Shown here one piece after another: positions 1 through 8,416 of a DNA stretch of 64,000 bases (its first letter is position 1; each line of letters begins with the position of its first letter). The notes beneath the pieces were generated by a model, which made no database searches, was not told the DNA's origin, and saw only the letters and a list, made by a program, of their open reading frames with translations. The position numbers and the translations under genes were made by a program. Source of the DNA: Mycolicibacterium senegalense (GTDB lineage Bacteria > Actinomycetota > Actinomycetes > Mycobacteriales > Mycobacteriaceae); NCBI RefSeq assembly GCF_019645875.1, contig NZ_CP081000.1, positions 1,798,001 to 1,862,000 of the forward strand, in the 5' to 3' direction.

Positions 1-308
1 ACCCCGATCAGCATGGATTTCTGCATGCCCCGCAGGGTTTGGGCGAAGATGTCCTGTCCGAGTGCGTTGGTTCCGAACCAGTGGTCGGCCGACGGCGGCT
101 GCTGGAGTGCGTAGTAGTCGAGATCGGTGTAGCTGTAAGGAAGCAGCGGCGGTACCGCATAGCAACCGACGAACAGCACCACGAGCAGTAGCAGCGATAT
201 CACCGCCGGCTTGTTGCGCAGGAATCGGCGGAACACCAGGGTGCGCCGCGTGGCGAATTCCTCGGTGTGCAGACCCGACCGGGCTGAGGTGGTCGTCGCG
301 TCGCTCAT
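1..308 (-). CDS. oppC: Oligopeptide ABC transporter permease OppC (N-terminal part, cut by window edge)
   Basis: This is the inner-membrane permease partner of OppB in a peptide/nickel-type ABC importer. The visible 102 residues begin MSDATTTSARSGL, have one hydrophobic segment at about residues 35-54 (AVISLLLLVVLF) and end in the HWFGTNALGQDIFAQ region that typifies DppC/OppC N-termini just before the permease domain. The ATG overlaps the TGA of the upstream permease (ATGA), so the two are translationally coupled. The rest lies outside the window. In M. tuberculosis oppC (Rv1282c) follows oppB in the same way. Confidence 0.9.
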   Translation of the reverse strand, partial: MSDATTTSARSGLHTEEFATRRTLVFRRFLRNKPAVISLLLLVVLFVGCYAVPPLLPYSYTDLDYYALQQPPSADHWFGTNALGQDIFAQTLRGMQKSMLIG

Positions 309-1282
309 CGCACCCGCACTCTCGGATCGAGCGCCGCATAGATGACGTCGGACAACAACCCGGCCAGCAGCACCACCGAGCCGGAGAACACCGTGATCGC
401 GGCGATGATGTTGGTGTCCTGGGTCGCGATTCCCTGCACCACCCATTCGCCCATACCGTGCCAGCCGAAGATCTTCTCGACGAACACCGCGCCGGTCACC
501 AGACCGGCCACACCGTAGGCGAACAACGTGGCCATGGGGATCAGCGCGGTCCGCAGTCCGTGCTTGAACAGGGCCTGACCGCGGGTCAGGCCCTTGGCCC
601 GTGCCGTGCGGATGAAGTCCTGGCCGAGGACGTCGAGCATGGCGTTGCGCTGATAGCGGCTGTAGCCGGCGATCGCGCCGAGCGCGAGGGTGAAGGTCGG
701 CAGTGCGAGGTGCTGTAGGCGGTCCACGAATTGGTCCCAGGCACCGCCTACGGGGACCGGCGCGGTTTCCCCCGTGTATTCGAAGATCTGTACGCCCAGG
801 ATCGAGTTCACGTTGAGTGCGGCCAGGATCAGCAGGTTGGCTATCACGAAAGTCGGTGCGCTGAGCACGAGCAACGACAGCAGTGTGATGAATCGGTCAG
901 AGAGCCGATACTGCCGGATAGCGCCCCATGCGCCGAGCACGACACCGATCACGGTGCCCACCACCGATCCGAGGACGAGCAGTCGCAGGCTCACACCGAT
1001 GCGCCGCCACAGCTCATCGGACACTGGCTGGCCGGCGACGGTGGTACCGAAGTCGCCGCGGACCGCGCCGGAAGCCCAGTCGAGGTAACGCAGTGGGATG
1101 GGTTTGTCGAGGCCTAGTTCGGCGGCCTTGGCGTCGATGGCGGACTGCGGTGGCCGTGGGTTGCGCTGCAACAGGCTGTCGAGCGGCTCGAACGTCAGTG
1201 ACGTCAGCGCGAAGGTCAGAAACGACGCCAGGGCCAGCAACACGATGTAGTTGAGCAGCCGGCGCGCCAGAAAGCGCGTCAT
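305..1282 (-). CDS. oppB: Oligopeptide ABC transporter permease OppB
   Basis: A 325-residue integral membrane permease, the length I recall for mycobacterial OppB. It starts MTRFLARRLLNYIV, so the first membrane segment begins at once. An N-terminal extracytoplasmic part (about 30-95) is followed by five further hydrophobic segments. The EAA-type cytoplasmic loop that docks the ATPase is near residues 220-245 (RTARAKGLTRGQALFKHG). The reading frame stays open further upstream, but the ATG at 1282 gives the family-typical N-terminus. With oppC it would form the channel for imported peptides; binding protein and ATPase genes lie beyond the left edge. Confidence 0.93.
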   Translation of the reverse strand: MTRFLARRLLNYIVLLALASFLTFALTSLTFEPLDSLLQRNPRPPQSAIDAKAAELGLDKPIPLRYLDWASGAVRGDFGTTVAGQPVSDELWRRIGVSLRLLVLGSVVGTVIGVVLGAWGAIRQYRLSDRFITLLSLLVLSAPTFVIANLLILAALNVNSILGVQIFEYTGETAPVPVGGAWDQFVDRLQHLALPTFTLALGAIAGYSRYQRNAMLDVLGQDFIRTARAKGLTRGQALFKHGLRTALIPMATLFAYGVAGLVTGAVFVEKIFGWHGMGEWVVQGIATQDTNIIAAITVFSGSVVLLAGLLSDVIYAALDPRVRVR

Positions 1283-1395
1283 CCGGTCGGTCCTGGCCTC
1301 GGCTGCATGCCAGACAGGGTAAAGCAGCCGCACTCGGCGGTAACTGACAGTTGGCGCACAGGCTCGGGATAGAAATCGGGCGTTCACTGAAATAC

Positions 1396-1650
1396 ATGAA
1401 GGTCAGCGGACTGAGGAATGTGAAAGTGATCGCCGCGGTGGCCGGTGGTGCGGCAGTGGTGGGGCTGGGCGTGTTCGGTGCGGTCTCGGACATTCACCTG
1501 GGGGCCGGTCAGCCCTTGGCTTCCGGATCGCGGATGAACGTGGGTCAGACCAGCACGGAGACCACGCCGCCGACCGCGCCGGCGGTTTCGATGGCTGTAC
1601 CCGCGATCAAGGGGTACACGCCGCCGTCTGGTTTCGCCACCACGCACTGA
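1396..1650 (+). CDS. Small exported protein, tandem paralogue 1 of 3
   Basis: Unknown function. The 84 residues begin MKVSGLRNVKV, followed by one hydrophobic stretch (about 10-30, IAAVAGGAAVVGLGVFGAV) that fits a signal peptide or membrane anchor. The short tail carries GQTSTETTPPTAPAVSMAVP and ends SGFATTH. The two genes downstream share this plan and the tail pattern (G-Q/E-T-x-T-x-T-T-A/P-P), so the three look like tandem duplicates. A TTG in the same frame at 1351 would add 15 residues, but the ATG puts a basic n-region directly before the hydrophobic core. Similar small proteins with TTPPSAP-like tails are familiar in mycobacteria (from memory), but I know of no assigned role. Confidence 0.7.
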   Translation: MKVSGLRNVKVIAAVAGGAAVVGLGVFGAVSDIHLGAGQPLASGSRMNVGQTSTETTPPTAPAVSMAVPAIKGYTPPSGFATTH

Positions 1651-1723
1651 TCACGTGACCCGGCGCCGGTGGTGGTTTCACCGCCACCCGCCATGGCTAT
1701 ACCTCGCGCGGGAGGTGAGCGCA

Positions 1724-1984
1724 TTGGGTAGCGCGAAGGAAAACAATCGGCGAAATTTGAAATTGATCTCGGCCGGCGTCGGCGCGATCGGCGGGTTAGC
1801 CACCGCCGTGCTCGGAGTGGCCATGGGTGGCGGCCTCGCCGGAGCCCAGGAGAGGGTGGAACCGCCCGCCATCACCACTGGACAAACCGTCACCGAGACG
1901 ACGGCGCCGTCGGCCCCGGAGACGTCGGAGGCCTCGCCGACGGTGTCGGCCACCACGCCGTCAGGATTTGCTACACCGCACTGA
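1724..1984 (+). CDS. Small exported protein, tandem paralogue 2 of 3
   Basis: Unknown function, 86 residues. A strong ribosome binding site, GGAGGTG at 1711-1717, lies seven bases before a TTG at 1724, which decides this start; the protein then begins MGSAKENNRRNLKLIS. A hydrophobic segment (about 13-40) ending ...GGGLAGAQE gives a plausible signal peptide with AGA-Q cleavage. The tail reads GQTVTETTAPSAPETS and ends SGFATPH, nearly the same as paralogue 1 (SGFATTH). The 73-bp gap to paralogue 1 suggests co-transcription. Confidence 0.7.
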   Translation: MGSAKENNRRNLKLISAGVGAIGGLATAVLGVAMGGGLAGAQERVEPPAITTGQTVTETTAPSAPETSEASPTVSATTPSGFATPH

Positions 1985-2060
1985 GCGGGGCGGCTTTCGT
2001 CGTTGGAACTACAACACAGCGGGTTTCCTTCGCCGTCGGACAGACGGTAGGCAGGTCGCT

Positions 2061-2309
2061 GTGACAGGAGACGAACGCAACAAGCGGACCACGCGAGTCA
2101 TGGCCGGTGTCGGAGCGATCGCACTGGCAAGCATGGGGGCTCTCGGCGCGGTGATGGGGGAGGTGCCGGTCAGTGGCGCGACGGTAGGCCCGCTGCCGGC
2201 CGCCGGAAAGGGTGAAACCGTAACCAAGACAACGGCTCCCAGTGAACTGGAAACCTCCTTCGCCAAGCCGACGGTGAAGGTGGACCTGCCTGACGGGTAT
2301 GGAAACTAG
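2061..2309 (+). CDS. Small exported protein, tandem paralogue 3 of 3
   Basis: Unknown function, 82 residues from a GTG at 2061 (VTGDERNKRTTRVMAG). A hydrophobic signal-like segment (about 14-35) precedes a tail with GETVTKTTAPSELETS, matching the other two copies; the C-terminus (KVDLPDGYGN) has diverged. An ATG at 2100 is an alternative start that would shorten the basic n-region. Its TAG stop shares the CTAG tetranucleotide with the stop of the convergent reverse-strand gene, so the two genes meet with no intergenic space. Confidence 0.65.
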   Translation: MTGDERNKRTTRVMAGVGAIALASMGALGAVMGEVPVSGATVGPLPAAGKGETVTKTTAPSELETSFAKPTVKVDLPDGYGN

Positions 2310-2737
2310 GGGAGCGGACGCGGGTGTGGCGCCTCGCCGAGACTGGTGACGGTCGGCCTGTCGGTTGAGGCCGTTCCGGTGCGGGAGGCCCGCACCGTTA
2401 CCTGGTCGCCGACACCGAACGGAATGTCGGCGGAGGCGGGCACCGTGTAGTCCTGCACGTATCCGTCGTTGCTGCGTACCGTCACCGAGGTGGCGGTCAG
2501 CTGGGTGATCGTGCCGGTCTGCGTCAGCGTCGTGGTGAACGCGCCGTGCGCGTCGAGCACCACCACCTCACCGTGCACGGTGGCCGGATCGGGCCGGTCT
2601 GGTGGACCTCCCATTCCAGGCGGCGGCCCCGGGAAACCCGGGCTGTGGGTGTCGGTGGCGGCGTAGATCGCCGTGCCGCCGAGCCCCGCGATCGCTGCGG
2701 CGATGCCTACCGCCGCGGCAGCGTGTCGGATGCTCAT
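2306..2737 (-). CDS. Secreted DUF5666-like protein
   Basis: A 143-residue exported protein. It starts MSIRHAAAAVGIAAA with a clear signal peptide/anchor (about 1-28, ending ATD), then a Pro/Gly-rich linker (GFPGPPPGMGGPP). The C-terminal half has the short beta-strand pattern of DUF5666/OB-like domains: HGEVVVLDAHG, TITQLTATSVTVRSNDGYVQDYTVP, VGDQVTVRAS. The start is set by GGAG five bases before the ATG. It is divergent from the OmpR-type regulator gene, and a PhoP-box-like repeat lies between them, so it is a candidate target or accessory of that two-component system. The domain assignment is by pattern, not by search. Confidence 0.7.
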   Translation of the reverse strand: MSIRHAAAAVGIAAAIAGLGGTAIYAATDTHSPGFPGPPPGMGGPPDRPDPATVHGEVVVLDAHGAFTTTLTQTGTITQLTATSVTVRSNDGYVQDYTVPASADIPFGVGDQVTVRASRTGTASTDRPTVTSLGEAPHPRPLP

Positions 2738-2759
2738 GCGCTCCACGGTGCAGGTGGTG

Positions 2760-2777
2760 CCTGTGAGCCCGCTGTGC
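2760..2777 (-). promoter_or_regulatory. PhoP-box-like direct repeat
   Basis: On the reverse strand this reads GCACAGC, four bases (GGGC), TCACAGG. That is two 7-mers spaced as in the M. tuberculosis PhoP box (TCACAGC-N4-TCACAGC), each with one mismatch. A third, perfect TCACAGC is on the forward strand at 2797-2803. The site lies about 23 bp upstream of the secreted DUF5666-like gene and 87 bp upstream of a PhoP-related regulator gene. Autoregulation and divergent control are inferred. Confidence 0.5.
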
Positions 2778-2863
2778 GCGCGATGTGGCCAGGCTTTCAC
2801 AGCTGGTACATAGACAGCGCTCAGTCCCGGCCTAGCGAGCGGGCGAATACTGAGCGGGTGAGC

Positions 2864-3610
2864 ATGACGACCAATGGCACCGATTCCGAATCCGGGCGCG
2901 CCATCATGCGGCGTGCCGACGGTAACCCGATCCAGGTCCTGGTGGTCGACGACGAGCCGGTCCTGGCCGAACTGGTGTCGATGGCGTTGCGCTACGAAGG
3001 CTGGGACATCACAACGGCGAGCGACGGCGCGAGTGCGATCGCCGCGGCGCGGGAGAACCCGCCGGACGTGGTGGTCCTCGACGTGATGCTGCCAGACATG
3101 AGCGGTCTGGACGTCCTACGCAAGCTGCGCGAGCAGATTCCCGGTCTGCCCTTACTGCTGCTGACCGCCAAGGACTCCGTCGAGGACCGCATCGCGGGCC
3201 TGACCGCGGGCGGCGATGACTATGTCACCAAACCGTTCAGCCTCGAAGAAGTGGTGCTGCGGTTGCGGGCACTGCTGCGGCGCACCGGGGTGACCAGTGA
3301 AGACGGCGGGGCCAAGATCGTCGTCGGCGATCTGGTGCTCGACGAGGACAGCCACGAGGTCACCCGCGGCGGAGACGCGATCACCCTGACGGCCACCGAG
3401 TTCGAACTGCTGCGGTTCATGATGCGCAACGCCAAGCGCGTATTGAGCAAGGCTCAGATTCTCGACCGGGTATGGAGTTACGACTTCGGTGGCCGGTCCA
3501 ACATCGTCGAGCTGTACGTCTCGTATCTGCGCAAGAAGATCGACAGCGGACGCGAACCGATGATCCACACACTGCGCGGTGCGGGTTATGTCCTCCGTCC
3601 CGCGCGCTGA
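2864..3610 (+). CDS. OmpR/PhoP-family response regulator
   Basis: A 248-residue DNA-binding response regulator. The receiver domain (about 23-138) has the acidic pair D29/D30, phospho-acceptor Asp73 (VVLDVMLP), Thr101 and Lys123 (YVTKPFS). The C-terminal winged helix (about 150-246) has TATEFELLRFMMRN, the recognition-helix region around FGGRSNIVELYVSYLRKKID, and ends IHTLRGAGYVLRPAR. It is closely related to mycobacterial PhoP/TcrX-type regulators. A GTG six bases earlier (2858) is an equally possible start. The sensor kinase gene begins inside or just after its 3' end, so they form a pair. Confidence 0.93.
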   Translation: MTTNGTDSESGRAIMRRADGNPIQVLVVDDEPVLAELVSMALRYEGWDITTASDGASAIAAARENPPDVVVLDVMLPDMSGLDVLRKLREQIPGLPLLLLTAKDSVEDRIAGLTAGGDDYVTKPFSLEEVVLRLRALLRRTGVTSEDGGAKIVVGDLVLDEDSHEVTRGGDAITLTATEFELLRFMMRNAKRVLSKAQILDRVWSYDFGGRSNIVELYVSYLRKKIDSGREPMIHTLRGAGYVLRPAR

Positions 3611-5186
3611 GGTGACTACCGCGACCACGAGCGCGACTCGGTGGTGGTCACCGCGAACCTGGTCACTGCGCGCCCGGCTGGTGGTCACCCAGGTCGTCCT
3701 GCTGGCGGTGGTGTGCGTCAGCATCGGCGTCGCCACAGAGTTTGCGCTACAACGATTTCTGATGAATCAGCTCGACGATCAGCTCATCGAGGCCGGCAGG
3801 CGCTCAGCGGCCATCTTCGAATTGCCGCCCCCGCCACCGGGACTCCCACCGCCGCCGGGCACGCGCGGTCACCATCGCATCCCGTTCGATCCGGAGGACG
3901 GGCCGGGCCCCGGGTTCCTCAACGCCCCCGGACAGGCCGCCCGGATGGTCGGCGCGGTGGTGTCGCCCAACCGTCCCGTCGACGCCGGGGTGATCACGGC
4001 CGAAGGTGAGCGGGTCGCGGTGAGCGCAACTGCAGCTGAACAACTTTCGCAGATACCCGCGACCCGGGTGCCCGAGACTGTGGACCTCGACGGCTTGGGC
4101 CGTTACCGGTTGATCGGTCTGCACCCGCGCCACGGCGGGCCGCAGACCATCGTCACCGGGCTGCCGACCGCCATCGTCGACGACACGCTGCTGTGGGTGC
4201 TCGGCATGTTCTGTGTGCTGGCGCTCATCGCACTGGTCGCCGCCACCGTCGCCGGAATCCTGATCATCCGTCACCAACTCGCGCCACTGTCAAGGGTTTC
4301 GGCTGCGGCGCGTCGAGTCGCCGATCTCGAACTCGACCGCGGCGAGGTGCAGTTGCCCACGCCGATCGTCCCGGTCGACCCCACCAGCGCCCACACCGAG
4401 GTCGGTCAGCTCGGCACCTCACTGAACCGGATGCTCGACCGTATCGCCAGCGCACTCTCGGCACGCCACGCGAGCGAGACCCGGGTCCGCCAGTTCGTGG
4501 CCGATGCCAGCCATGAGTTGCGGACGCCGCTGGCGGCCATCCGGGGTTACACCGAACTCGCCCAGCGCAAACGTGACGACCTGCCCACCGATGTCGCGCA
4601 CGCGATGAACCGGGTCGAGTCCGAGACGACGCGGATGACGCAGCTGGTCGAGGACATGCTGTTGCTGGCCCGCCTCGATGCCGGACGGCCGCTGGAACGC
4701 GACAGCGTCGACCTGTCGCGGCTCGTGGTCGACTCGGTCAGCGACGCCCACATCGCCGGCCCCGACCACCAGTGGTCGCTCGACCTGCCCGAGGACCCGG
4801 TGGTCGTCGAGGGCGACGAGGCCCGCCTGCATCAGGTGCTGGCGAATCTTCTGGCCAACGCCCGCACGCACACTCCCGGCGGCACCTCGGTCACAGTGTC
4901 GCTCAAGCCTGGCCCGAATGCGGTCCTGCTGAGTGTCGCCGACAACGGCCCCGGCATACCGCCGGCGCTGCTGCCCGACGTGTTCGAGCGGTTCGCGCGC
5001 GGTGACTCGTCGCGCTCCCGGCGCGAAGGCAGCACCGGACTGGGTCTGGCGATCGTGGCCGCCGTGGTCAAGGCACACGGCGGCACCATCGCAGTGAGCA
5101 GCAGGGCGGGTTCCACCGAGTTCGTCGTGCAACTGCCCCGGTCGAGCTCACAGGCCACACACAGGATGGACCAATCCGACACCTAG
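3588..5186 (+). CDS. Two-component sensor histidine kinase
   Basis: A 532-residue membrane kinase, partner of the preceding regulator. Order: TM1 about 30-52; extracytoplasmic sensor about 53-198 with a proline run (PPPPPGLPPPP, about 80-90); TM2 about 200-227; HAMP about 228-290; HisKA with the phosphorylated His309 in FVADASHELRTPLAAIRG; then an ATPase domain with N box (LANARTH), G1 (DNGPGIP) and G2 (GSTGLGLAIV). The start is uncertain: ATG 3588 overlaps the regulator by 23 bases, while GTG 3612 begins one base after its stop. Immediate coupling to GT-C and GT2 genes downstream suggests it senses the envelope. Confidence 0.93.
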   Translation: MSSVPRAEVTTATTSATRWWSPRTWSLRARLVVTQVVLLAVVCVSIGVATEFALQRFLMNQLDDQLIEAGRRSAAIFELPPPPPGLPPPPGTRGHHRIPFDPEDGPGPGFLNAPGQAARMVGAVVSPNRPVDAGVITAEGERVAVSATAAEQLSQIPATRVPETVDLDGLGRYRLIGLHPRHGGPQTIVTGLPTAIVDDTLLWVLGMFCVLALIALVAATVAGILIIRHQLAPLSRVSAAARRVADLELDRGEVQLPTPIVPVDPTSAHTEVGQLGTSLNRMLDRIASALSARHASETRVRQFVADASHELRTPLAAIRGYTELAQRKRDDLPTDVAHAMNRVESETTRMTQLVEDMLLLARLDAGRPLERDSVDLSRLVVDSVSDAHIAGPDHQWSLDLPEDPVVVEGDEARLHQVLANLLANARTHTPGGTSVTVSLKPGPNAVLLSVADNGPGIPPALLPDVFERFARGDSSRSRREGSTGLGLAIVAAVVKAHGGTIAVSSRAGSTEFVVQLPRSSSQATHRMDQSDT

Positions 5187-5208
5187 CGGCCACGGCAACC
5201 ATGGATTC

Positions 5209-7074
5209 GTGACCCTAGTTGCCGCGCATCCCGCTGCCGAGGTGCAGGCGGCGACACCCGACGAGTCGACATCCCGCAGCTCGATGACGAGGGCCCATCG
5301 CGTGGCCCTCGGTTTGCTCTTGGCGGGCACCGCGGTGCTCTACCTGTGGAACCTGTCGATCAGCGGCTGGGCGAACGCCTTCTACTCGGCCGCCGCGCAG
5401 GCCGGCGCGCAGAACTGGACCGCCATGCTGTTCGGGTCCAGCGATGCGGGCAACGCCATCACCGTGGACAAGACCCCGGCGGCACTGTGGGTCACCGACC
5501 TGTCGGTCCGGCTGTTCGGCCTGAACTCGTGGAGCGTTCTGGTTCCGCAGGCCCTCATGGGCGTGGGGGCGGTGGCGCTGCTCTACGCCGCGGTGCGGCG
5601 GGCCGCCGGGCCGTGGGCAGGTCTGCTGGCCGGCGCCGTGCTGGCGCTGACGCCGGTGGCGGCGTTGATCTTCCGGTTCAACAATCCCGATGCGCTCTTG
5701 GTTCTGCTGCTCGTGACCGCGGCATACTGCGTGCAGCGCGGAATCGAAAAGGATGCCAGCCGTTGGTGGTTCGTCGGCGCGGGGGTAGCAGTCGGGTTCG
5801 GTTTCCTGGCCAAGATGCTGCAGGCGTTCCTGGTCCTGCCGGCATTCGCCGCGACGGCGCTTGTGGCCGGCGACAGTGCGCTCCGGCGCCGGATGGGCGA
5901 CCTCATCCGGGCCGGCGCTGCCATGGTCGTCAGCGGGGGCTGGTATCTGGCTCTGGTCGAGCTGTGGCCGAGCTCGGCCCGGCCCTACATCGGCGGTTCG
6001 CAGAACGACAGCATCGTCGAATTGGCATTGGGCTACAACGGTTTGGGGCGCCTGACCGGCGACGAGACGGGCGGCCTCGGCAACCTCAACTTCGACGTCG
6101 GGCCGGGCCGGCTGTTCGGCTCGCAGATGGGTGCCGACATCGCCTGGCTGCTGCCGGCCGCCCTGATCTGCCTGGCGGCCGGTATCTATCTGACTCGTCG
6201 CGCGGCCCGCACCGACCCGACCCGTGCCGCCCTGATCCTGTGGGGCGGCTGGCTGTTGGTCACCGCAGTGGTCTTCAGCTTCATGAACGGCATCGTGCAT
6301 CCGTACTACACGGTGGCGCTCGCCCCGGCGATCGGCGCCGTCATCGGCATCGGTGCCACGCTGATGTGGCGGCACCGAGCCGATATCCGTGCCGCCACGG
6401 CGATGTCGGGTACCGCGCTGGTGACTGCGATCCTGGCCGCGGTGCTGCTGGCCCGTGACGACGACCCGTATCCGTGGCTGCGGGCCGCGGTGGCCGTCGG
6501 CGGCGTCGGGGCGGCGGTACTTCTGCTCGCGGTCGCTCGGCTGGACCGTCCGCTGGTGCGGGCGACCGCGGCGCTGGCCGTCGCAGCCTGCCTGGCCGGC
6601 CCGGCCGCGTACTCGATCGCCACTGCGGCAAGCCCACACACCGGGGCCATACCGTCCGTCGGGCCGTCGCGCGGCGGCGGTTTCGGCGGGATGTTCGCCG
6701 CCCCGGAACCCGGGCCGGCTCTGACTGCGGCCCTGGCGGCCGACTCCGAGCGCTATCGATGGGTTGCGGCCGTGGTCGGCTCATCCAACGCGGCGGGATA
6801 CCAATTGGCCGCGCGCGCACCGGTCATGGCCGTCGGTGGCTTCAACGGCACCGACCCGGCGCCCACGCTCCAGGAGTTCCGGCAGCTGGTCGACGACGGG
6901 GCAGTCCACTACTTCATCCGTAGCCGCATCATGGCAGGCGGATTCGGCGGGCACACCCCCAGCGGCAGCCGGGCCGCCACCGAGATCGCCGAATGGGTGC
7001 AGGCTCACTACCCCCCGATCACCGTCGACGGCACCACCATCTACGACCTGACGGCCCGTGCGACGAACACATAG
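5209..7074 (+). CDS. GT-C (GT39/ArnT-like) membrane glycosyltransferase, copy 1
   Basis: A 621-residue polytopic membrane protein. After a soluble N-terminus (1-28) come about ten or more hydrophobic segments and a soluble C-terminal domain (about 470-621). Near the first membrane exit is WANAFYSAAAQAG, then ITVDKTPAALW, which aligns with the DKPP motif of ArnT/YkcB-type GT-C enzymes; this copy has Thr where the paralogue has Pro. NPDALL follows at about 162. These enzymes use a polyprenyl-phosphate sugar on the outer membrane face. It starts at GTG 5209, 22 bp after the kinase. The GT2-GtrA gene downstream could make and flip the donor, and a paralogue follows it. Substrate unknown. Confidence 0.85.
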   Translation: MTLVAAHPAAEVQAATPDESTSRSSMTRAHRVALGLLLAGTAVLYLWNLSISGWANAFYSAAAQAGAQNWTAMLFGSSDAGNAITVDKTPAALWVTDLSVRLFGLNSWSVLVPQALMGVGAVALLYAAVRRAAGPWAGLLAGAVLALTPVAALIFRFNNPDALLVLLLVTAAYCVQRGIEKDASRWWFVGAGVAVGFGFLAKMLQAFLVLPAFAATALVAGDSALRRRMGDLIRAGAAMVVSGGWYLALVELWPSSARPYIGGSQNDSIVELALGYNGLGRLTGDETGGLGNLNFDVGPGRLFGSQMGADIAWLLPAALICLAAGIYLTRRAARTDPTRAALILWGGWLLVTAVVFSFMNGIVHPYYTVALAPAIGAVIGIGATLMWRHRADIRAATAMSGTALVTAILAAVLLARDDDPYPWLRAAVAVGGVGAAVLLLAVARLDRPLVRATAALAVAACLAGPAAYSIATAASPHTGAIPSVGPSRGGGFGGMFAAPEPGPALTAALAADSERYRWVAAVVGSSNAAGYQLAARAPVMAVGGFNGTDPAPTLQEFRQLVDDGAVHYFIRSRIMAGGFGGHTPSGSRAATEIAEWVQAHYPPITVDGTTIYDLTARATNT

Positions 7075-7129
7075 CAGGCGCATAGCTTCGCCCAACCCAG
7101 ATCACAAGCCGCCGGAGAACGATGAACTC

Positions 7130-8416
7130 ATGACAACCTTGGTCGAACAACCCGAGCAGCGGTTCCAATTCGCGTCCCGGCCCAACGCGGCACTGGCCGC
7201 CCGGGAAGCCGGGGTTCCGGTGCTCGACGTGGTTGTGCCGGTGTACAACGAGCAGGCCGCGCTGGCGAATTCGGTACGACGGCTGCACCGCTATCTCGCC
7301 GAGAATTTCGCTGTGCCCGTGCGCATCACCATCGCCGACAACGCCAGCACCGACGACACTCCGCGCATCGCCGCCGAACTGGCAGCCGAGCTCGACGGGG
7401 TGCGAGTGGTGCGGCTGGAGGAGAAGGGTCGCGGACGCGCACTGCACGCGGTGTGGTCGACCTCGGACGCACCCGTGCTGGCGTACATGGACGTCGACCT
7501 GTCGACCGATCTGGCCGCACTGGCACCGTTGGTGGCCCCGCTGATCTCCGGTCATTCGGACCTGGCCATCGGCACCCGGCTGGGCCGCGGGTCCCGCGTG
7601 GTTCGCGGGGCCAAGCGCGAGTTCATCTCGCGGTGCTACAACCTGATCCTGAAATCAACTCTGGCGGCGAGGTTCTCAGATGCTCAGTGCGGATTCAAGG
7701 CGATCCGCGCCGACGTCGCCCATCGGCTGCTGCCCCATGTGGCCGACACCGGGTGGTTCTTCGACACCGAGCTGCTGGTGCTGGCCGAACGCAGCGGCCT
7801 GCGTATTCACGAAGTGCCGGTGGACTGGGTGGACGATCCGGACAGCCGGGTCGACATCGTCGCCACCGCCACCGCCGACCTCAAGGGCATCGGTCGCTTG
7901 CTCCGCGGATTCGCCAACGGTTCGATTCCGGTGAACACCATCGCCGCGCAGCTCGGGTCGTCACGGAAATCAGCTGCACCGCAATCCTTGCTGCGCCAGG
8001 CGGTGCGCTTCGCCGCCGTCGGTGTGGTCTCCACACTGGCGTACCTGCTGCTGTTCACCGCGCTTCGCACCGGCGTCGGTGCCCAGGCCGCCAACCTGAT
8101 CGCCCTCCTGGTGACCGCGATCGGAAACACCGCCGCCAACCGGCGGTTCACCTTCGGTATCGCCGGGTCCGGCAACATCACCCGCCACCATCTGGAGGGG
8201 TTGACGGTGTTCGCGATCGCGCTGACCATCACCAGCGGATCGTTGGGCCTGCTGCACATCCTCGCGCCTGCACCGCACCGCGGCGTCGAACTCGCAGTAT
8301 TGGTGGCGGCCAACCTGCTGGCCACCGTGATGCGCTTCGTGCTGTTGCGGGGATGGGTGTTCCACCCGTCCCGGACGCGACGTGCCACCGGCCCGAATGG
8401 AGAGACAGGACGATGA
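7130..8416 (+). CDS. GT2 polyprenyl-phosphate sugar synthase fused to GtrA flippase-like domain
   Basis: 428 residues in two parts. The N-terminal part (about 30-270) is a DPM1-like GT2 enzyme: LDVVVPVYNEQ nucleotide-binding start, ADNASTDDT, the D121-V-D123 metal-binding motif in AYMDVDLS, and a DAQCGFKA block. The C-terminal part (about 285-410) is a GtrA-like four-helix membrane domain (RQAVRFAAVGVVSTLAYLLLF, IGNTAANRRFTFG). DPM1-like enzymes charge polyprenyl phosphate with one sugar and GtrA proteins are thought to flip it, so one polypeptide could do both steps for the two GT-C enzymes around it. The ATG at 7130 was chosen because homology starts soon after; GGAG lies 13 bases upstream. 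The stop overlaps the next start (ATGA). Confidence 0.88.
   Translation: MTTLVEQPEQRFQFASRPNAALAAREAGVPVLDVVVPVYNEQAALANSVRRLHRYLAENFAVPVRITIADNASTDDTPRIAAELAAELDGVRVVRLEEKGRGRALHAVWSTSDAPVLAYMDVDLSTDLAALAPLVAPLISGHSDLAIGTRLGRGSRVVRGAKREFISRCYNLILKSTLAARFSDAQCGFKAIRADVAHRLLPHVADTGWFFDTELLVLAERSGLRIHEVPVDWVDDPDSRVDIVATATADLKGIGRLLRGFANGSIPVNTIAAQLGSSRKSAAPQSLLRQAVRFAAVGVVSTLAYLLLFTALRTGVGAQAANLIALLVTAIGNTAANRRFTFGIAGSGNITRHHLEGLTVFAIALTITSGSLGLLHILAPAPHRGVELAVLVAANLLATVMRFVLLRGWVFHPSRTRRATGPNGETGR

Noticed and set aside
2797..2818. TCACAGC plus AGACAGC on the forward strand as a second PhoP box
   Set aside because: The two heptamers are 15 bp apart start to start instead of 11, so the geometry does not fit; only the single perfect heptamer is noted.
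5215..6639. Long reverse-strand open frame opposite the first GT-C gene
   Set aside because: Low-complexity Arg/Gln/His-rich translation without motifs; a shadow of high-GC coding sequence.
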